NCBI GenBank assembly: GCA_032250555.1
Contig: JAVVFI010000215.1
Coordinates: forward strand, 1 to 9,334
Source: NIOZ-UU13 sp032250555
Lineage (GTDB): Bacteria; Planctomycetota; Phycisphaerae; Sedimentisphaerales; Anaerobacaceae
Direction: 5' to 3'
Length of the DNA stretch: 9,334 nucleotides
Below, piece after piece: positions 6,160 to 9,334 of the stretch (within the stretch, counting starts at the first letter, position 1; every line of letters begins with the position of its first letter). A model generated the notes under the pieces. That model saw only the letters and a program-made list of their open reading frames with translations, made no database searches and was not told the origin of the DNA. Both the position numbers and the translations under genes were made by a program.

Positions 6160-6417
6160 ATGAATAGAAACTATTTAGGGCTAATTGTGGTGGTCATGCT
6201 GGTAGGATTAGCACTTACAACAATGCTGGCCTCAGCACAGGAAGCTGAACCAACAATACAATGGGAGTATCATGTTGTTTATCTCCCTTCGGGCGTTAGC
6301 CCCTCAAGTAACCAAAATGAAAGGGTCGAAGCGAAATTGAATGAACTCGGCCAGGCCGGTTGGGAACTGGTCGGCTTTGAAGAGCGAGGTTGCATTTTTA
6401 AGAGACCGGCAAATTAA
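6160..6417 (+). CDS. Small exported DUF4177-like protein
   Basis: The 85-residue product starts at ATG 6160, which has AAAGGA (6148-6153) six bases upstream. An in-frame TTG at 6097 would add 21 residues that break the signal peptide and has no ribosome binding site, so I reject it. Residues 1-26 form a signal peptide with core LGLIVVVMLVGLALT and cleavage after ASA. The mature part, QWEYHVVYL (34-42) ... LNELGQAGWELVGF (60-73) ... CIFKRP (78-83), has the pattern of DUF4177: an aromatic-rich first strand, a helix ending in GWELV, and a last strand ending in FKR. The domain is small, of unknown function, and usually cytosolic or membrane-linked; here it is predicted to be exported. The gene sits alone between a terminator and a promoter, so no partner is suggested. 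Confidence 0.8.
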   Translation: MNRNYLGLIVVVMLVGLALTTMLASAQEAEPTIQWEYHVVYLPSGVSPSSNQNERVEAKLNELGQAGWELVGFEERGCIFKRPAN

Positions 6418-6463
6418 GCAAATGTTATGCAATCTCAGAGGCTATTTTCCCGCTACGATTTTC

Positions 6464-6492
6464 TTGATATTAGTTTGATGCAGGAATAAAAT
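6464..6492 (+). promoter_or_regulatory. Promoter of the glycoside hydrolase-DinB operon
   Basis: TTGATA (6464-6469) and TAAAAT (6487-6492), each 5 of 6 to consensus, are 17 nt apart. Transcription would start near 6499 and give a leader of about 55 nt before the GTG start at 6555. Confidence 0.75.
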
Positions 6493-6554
6493 CATATCCT
6501 ATAGGTGCCGTCGGAATTTCGAGTTGAATATTTTCATTTTAGGAGAATTTCGTT

Positions 6555-7745
6555 GTGCGAAAGATATGGATTTTATTCTTCATGGCCTTCTTAATCGTAT
6601 GTTGCAAGGAGCGACCATCAGGAGATGCCTCAACAGCCACTAACATATCAAAAACAGAAATGTGTATGCCTATTCTCAAGGCCGAGAGCGGACTTGAGTT
6701 AATTCGTGTTAGTGAGGACGGCAGGCACTTCGTTGGAGCAGAATCGGGCGAAAGGTTCTTTGCATGGGGCTTTAACTATGACCATAATGATTCCGGCCGA
6801 CTTATCGAGGACTATTGGTGCCGGGAGTGGCCGACTGTCACCGAAGATTTCAAAGAAATGAAGGCGCTCGGGGCCAATGTTGTAAGGATTCATCCTCAAG
6901 TTGCAAAGTTTATGAACACGGCCAAAGAGCCGAACGAGGCCGCTTTGAAACAGCTTGTTCGTCTGGTGAAGCTGGCAGAGGAAACGGGGCTGTATCTCGA
7001 TATTACAGGTCTGGGCTGTTATCACAAGCAGGATGTGCCTGATTGGTATGATGCACTGGATGAAACCGGACGATGGGAGGTTCAGGCCTTGTTCTGGGAG
7101 GCGGTTGCGAAGAATTGCGCCCAAAGTCCCGCCGTTTTCTGTTACGACCTTATGAACGAGCCAATCCTGCCGGGTGAGGAAAAGAAAGAGAACGAGTGGC
7201 TGGCAGGTGAGTTCGGGGGTAAATATTTTGTCCAGCGGATCAGCCTTGACCTTGCGGGGCGCACGAGAAAGCAGGTCGCCAGAATGTGGGTCGATAAACT
7301 TGTTGCGGCTATTCGAAAGCACGACAAGCATCACATGATAACTGTAGGTGTGATACCCTGGGCGCATACTTTTCCAAAAGCCAAACCGCTTTTCTATTCG
7401 GAGGAAGTCGGCGAAAACTTTGATTTTGTAAGCGTTCACTTTTATCCCAAGAAAGGTGAAGTTCCAAAGGCACTGACGGCACTTGCAGTGTATAATGTTG
7501 GCAAACCGCTGGTCATAGAAGAGACATCTCCTTTGTGGTGCGGCCAGGATGAATTTGATGTTTTCGTTGATGAATCGCTTGATATTGTCGATGGTTATGT
7601 CGGTTTTTATTGGGGTAAAACCATCGAAGAGTATTCGGTGCCAAATGCGAGTATAGCCGATTCGATTATGAGAGACTGGCTGAAATACTTCCGCATAAAA
7701 GGGCCGGAGATTTTCAGAGTTCGCGACAGACAAAGCGAGCAATAA
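6555..7745 (+). CDS. Putative lipoprotein glycoside hydrolase, clan GH-A (GH5/cellulase-like)
   Basis: The 396-residue protein has a short basic and hydrophobic N-terminus (1-15) followed by Cys16-Cys17. It is probably a lipoprotein, although LIVC is an imperfect lipobox. The rest reads as a single TIM barrel of the GH5-like type: FAWGFNYD (69-76); ANVVRIHPQ (107-115) with the conserved Arg-x-His; YDLMNEP (197-203), whose Glu202 is the expected acid/base; VSVHFYP (292-298) with the His-x-Tyr of the sixth strand; and KPLVIEETS (317-325), where Glu323 (or Glu322) is the expected nucleophile. Such enzymes are retaining beta-glycosidases; the substrate (beta-mannan, beta-glucan or other) cannot be fixed from sequence. 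The start is GTG 6555, with AGGAGA at 6541-6546 eight bases upstream. The DinB-like gene follows after 13 bases, so the two share a message from the promoter at 6464-6492. Confidence 0.85.
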   Translation: MRKIWILFFMAFLIVCCKERPSGDASTATNISKTEMCMPILKAESGLELIRVSEDGRHFVGAESGERFFAWGFNYDHNDSGRLIEDYWCREWPTVTEDFKEMKALGANVVRIHPQVAKFMNTAKEPNEAALKQLVRLVKLAEETGLYLDITGLGCYHKQDVPDWYDALDETGRWEVQALFWEAVAKNCAQSPAVFCYDLMNEPILPGEEKKENEWLAGEFGGKYFVQRISLDLAGRTRKQVARMWVDKLVAAIRKHDKHHMITVGVIPWAHTFPKAKPLFYSEEVGENFDFVSVHFYPKKGEVPKALTALAVYNVGKPLVIEETSPLWCGQDEFDVFVDESLDIVDGYVGFYWGKTIEEYSVPNASIADSIMRDWLKYFRIKGPEIFRVRDRQSEQ

Positions 7746-7758
7746 GAAAGGAGTAATT

Positions 7759-8238
7759 ATGGATAAATTCGAAGTCATAAGCAAAGAGTTATTATCACTT
7801 ATTAAAGAATGGCAGCCGAAGCTAACGGCGCTCGGCAACGATGTTATCAGCGAGCGGCGTAACAGTCAGAACCGCACAATAAAGCAGATTACCGGGCACA
7901 TGGTGGATTCGGCCACTAATAATACGCATAGAATAGTTCACCTGCAATACCGGAAAAGTCCGCTGATATTTCCGTGCTATGCAACCCATGGCAATAATGA
8001 CAGGTGGATTGCGATCCAGAACTATCAGGAGGAAGACTGGAACGACCTGGTTCAGTTATGGAAATGTACCAATGTGCATATCGCCCACGTTATAAAGAAT
8101 ATGAATAGTGAAAAATTAAGTAATATCTGGATATCCGGCACAAACGAAGAAGTATCACTCGAAGCAATGGTGGTTGATTTTCCGCGGCATTTCAAACTCC
8201 ATCTGAACGAAATCAATGAGTTAATAAATAAAGAATAG
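7759..8238 (+). CDS. DinB-like four-helix-bundle protein
   Basis: This 159-residue cytosolic protein lacks a signal peptide. It follows the DinB/YfiT-like pattern: a first helix (about 2-30), a second containing TIKQITGHMVDSATNNTHRI (40-59) with the first likely metal ligand His47, a long middle region rich in Trp and Asn (DRWIAIQNYQEEDW, 81-94), and a final helix with HFKLH (144-148) supplying two more His ligands. The family includes metal-dependent thiol transferases and many members of unknown role, and no activity can be named. GGAG lies five bases before ATG 7759. It shares a transcript with the glycoside hydrolase upstream (13-base gap). Its stop faces the stop of the sulfatase gene 35 bases away, with no terminator hairpin that I can find between them. 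Confidence 0.8.
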   Translation: MDKFEVISKELLSLIKEWQPKLTALGNDVISERRNSQNRTIKQITGHMVDSATNNTHRIVHLQYRKSPLIFPCYATHGNNDRWIAIQNYQEEDWNDLVQLWKCTNVHIAHVIKNMNSEKLSNIWISGTNEEVSLEAMVVDFPRHFKLHLNEINELINKE

Positions 8239-8273
8239 ACGTACATAAAATATCTACCTGTACTACACTCGGA

Positions 8274-9334
8274 TTATTTGAATTTGTGGCCTTTGAATCT
8301 TTTATCTTCGTCGAGAACGTCGCCGATTAGGTTCTCGGTGTGTGATTGTTTTGCATAAGCCTTCATTTTGTTTAAGAGGTCGGGATGTTCGTCTGCGATA
8401 TTATTCTTTTCGCTGATGTCCCTGCTGAGGTCGTATAATTCGAATGGTTTATTTTTGCCCGGTTTTATGGCCTTAAAGTTACCCACGCGCACGGCGACCT
8501 GCTGCTGATGCTCCCAGTAGAGGAACTTGTGCATTTTTTGTTTTCTGCCGGCGGCCTTTTCGCCCAGGAGTGTCGGGATGATTGATATGCCATCGATATT
8601 ATCGGGCGGGTCGATGCCGGCGAGTTCGGTAAAGGTCGGCAGCACATCAGGGAAGTACCACAGATGGTCGCTGACTATACCTGATTTGATTTTGCCGGGC
8701 CAGCGCACAAACATGGGGATTCTTAGGCCGCCCTCGTATAAGTTTCCTTTCTGGCCGCGGAAATACCTGTTGGGATCGAAGAAGTTATTGAATCCGCCTC
8801 TGCCTCCGTTATCGCCGCAGACGAAGACGATTGTGTTGTTGTCTATGTTGAGCTTTTTGAGCAGGTCGAAAATCTGGCCGATTTGGCGGTCAACCATTTT
8901 GACCATTGCTGCATATACTTTTGCTGCTCTGGGGGCATTGGGCCATGGCTTGTCTTTGAAATACAGCCAGTCAGTATCATCGTCCGGGATACCCCATTGG
9001 CCGTGTGGGGGAGTCCATGCACAGTAGCAGAAAAACGGTTTGTCTTTGTTGTCGCGAATGAATTTTATGGATTCATCGAATATCAGGTATTGTGAGAATT
9101 GTTTTCCTTCGTAGTAGTCGCCGGTGTTGCCTTCGAGGGGGACTTTTTCGCCGTTTCGGACGAGATAGTTGGGGAAGAATGAGTGGGCGTGGGTCTGGTT
9201 GTAGTAGCCGAAGAAGATATCGAAGCCGTGTTTTTCGGGGACGCCTGTAGTGCCGCGATCGCCGCAGCCCCACTTTCCGAATCCGCCGGTGGCATAGCCG
9301 GCTTTTTTGAGCAGTTCGGCGACGGTAACATCTT
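8274..9334 (-). CDS. Sulfatase (arylsulfatase type), N-terminus outside window
   Basis: The gene runs off the right edge, leaving 352 visible residues of a sulfatase of the alkaline phosphatase superfamily. The frame stays open to the edge; the ATG at 8906 is internal. The visible part starts at DVTVAELLKKAGY, just after the active-site region. The CxPSR (or SxPSR) formylglycine motif must therefore lie upstream and cannot be checked. Visible active-site motifs are GFGKWG (17-22) with its Lys, FCYCAWTPPHG (101-111) with His110, VFVCGDNGG (169-177) with the metal ligands Asp174-Asn175, and RGQKGNLYEGGLRIP (192-206) with Lys195. The C-terminal subdomain ends in the family's FELYDLSRDISEKNNIADEHP block (about 300-320). 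GKWGCGDRGTTGVPEKHGF followed by HAHSFFPNYL points to the subgroup with GKWGLGGPGxxG-type loops rather than GKWHLG. It probably acts in the envelope on sulfated glycans. It converges on the DinB-like gene. Confidence 0.95.
   Translation of the reverse strand, partial: DVTVAELLKKAGYATGGFGKWGCGDRGTTGVPEKHGFDIFFGYYNQTHAHSFFPNYLVRNGEKVPLEGNTGDYYEGKQFSQYLIFDESIKFIRDNKDKPFFCYCAWTPPHGQWGIPDDDTDWLYFKDKPWPNAPRAAKVYAAMVKMVDRQIGQIFDLLKKLNIDNNTIVFVCGDNGGRGGFNNFFDPNRYFRGQKGNLYEGGLRIPMFVRWPGKIKSGIVSDHLWYFPDVLPTFTELAGIDPPDNIDGISIIPTLLGEKAAGRKQKMHKFLYWEHQQQVAVRVGNFKAIKPGKNKPFELYDLSRDISEKNNIADEHPDLLNKMKAYAKQSHTENLIGDVLDEDKRFKGHKFK

Noticed and set aside
6699..7838. A 379-codon open frame on the minus strand opposite the glycoside hydrolase
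   Set aside because: It is codon-aligned with the hydrolase frame and stays open only because that gene rarely uses TTA, CTA and TCA codons; it ends exactly at a TTA leucine codon of the sense gene. The translation shows no domain, and the sense frame has full catalytic motifs and a ribosome binding site.
8274..8906. A sulfatase gene starting at the ATG at 8906, i.e. a truncated C-terminal fragment
   Set aside because: The same frame continues upstream with proper sulfatase motifs (TPPHG, FGKWG), so that ATG is an internal methionine and no truncation or frameshift exists.
8527..9027. A 166-codon open frame on the plus strand opposite the sulfatase
   Set aside because: The sulfatase frame is continuous through it with all expected motifs, and the plus-strand product resembles no protein I know.
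9073..9331. Two short minus-strand open frames upstream of the ATG at 8906
   Set aside because: They are out of frame with the sulfatase, whose reading frame runs without a stop through this stretch to the window edge; their products are low-complexity Arg/Pro- or Ser/Thr-rich shadows.
1..9334. Mobile element, CRISPR array, toxin-antitoxin or phage-defence genes, including integration at the tRNA-His gene
   Set aside because: No direct repeats, transposase, integrase or cas-like motifs were seen, and no second copy of the tRNA 3' end that would mark an attachment site occurs in the window.

Overview
The window reads as a piece of a planctomycete genome, most likely from the Phycisphaerae side of the phylum. 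This is inferred from gene content: a two-domain DUF1080 (3-keto-disaccharide hydrolase) protein, two Tat-exported Gfo/Idh/MocA oxidoreductases, a sulfatase and a secreted glycoside hydrolase, all typical of polysaccharide-degrading Planctomycetota. No rRNA or other taxonomic marker is present, so the assignment is tentative. Promoters of sigma-70 type, AAAGGA/GGAG-type ribosome binding sites and rho-independent terminators can all be seen.

Layout. (1) 1-492: the 3' end of a pyruvate, phosphate dikinase gene. (2) 493-707: a strong promoter starting 3 bases after that stop, a structured stretch of about 100 nt and a strong terminator; this is either a small RNA or an attenuated leader of the next gene. 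(3) 708-1511: a membrane-anchored or exported tyrosine-phosphatase-like protein. (4) 1639-1772: tRNA-His(GTG) with its own near-consensus promoter. (5) 1796-5962: a three-gene cluster (two-domain DUF1080 protein, then two Tat-signal Gfo/Idh/MocA oxidoreductases), preceded by a perfect 12-bp palindrome and closed by a terminator. (6) 6160-6417: a small exported DUF4177-like protein. (7) 6464-8238: a well-formed promoter driving a GH-A clan glycoside hydrolase lipoprotein and a DinB-like protein. (8) 8274-9334, minus strand: a sulfatase converging on the DinB gene, with its N-terminus beyond the window.

How the genes may work together. The cluster at 1914-5900 fits an envelope pathway in which a nicotinamide-dependent oxidoreductase makes a 3-keto-glycoside and a DUF1080 hydrolase cleaves it. 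The adjacent glycoside hydrolase and sulfatase fit the same theme of complex, possibly sulfated, glycan breakdown, though they lie in separate transcription units. The PPDK, phosphatase and tRNA genes are housekeeping or unrelated neighbours.

No mobile element, CRISPR array, integrase or clear sign of recent transfer was seen. The least ordinary signals are the promoter-hairpin-terminator unit after PPDK, the palindrome upstream of the DUF1080 gene and the AT-rich hairpin between the two oxidoreductase genes. No wholly new system is evident.
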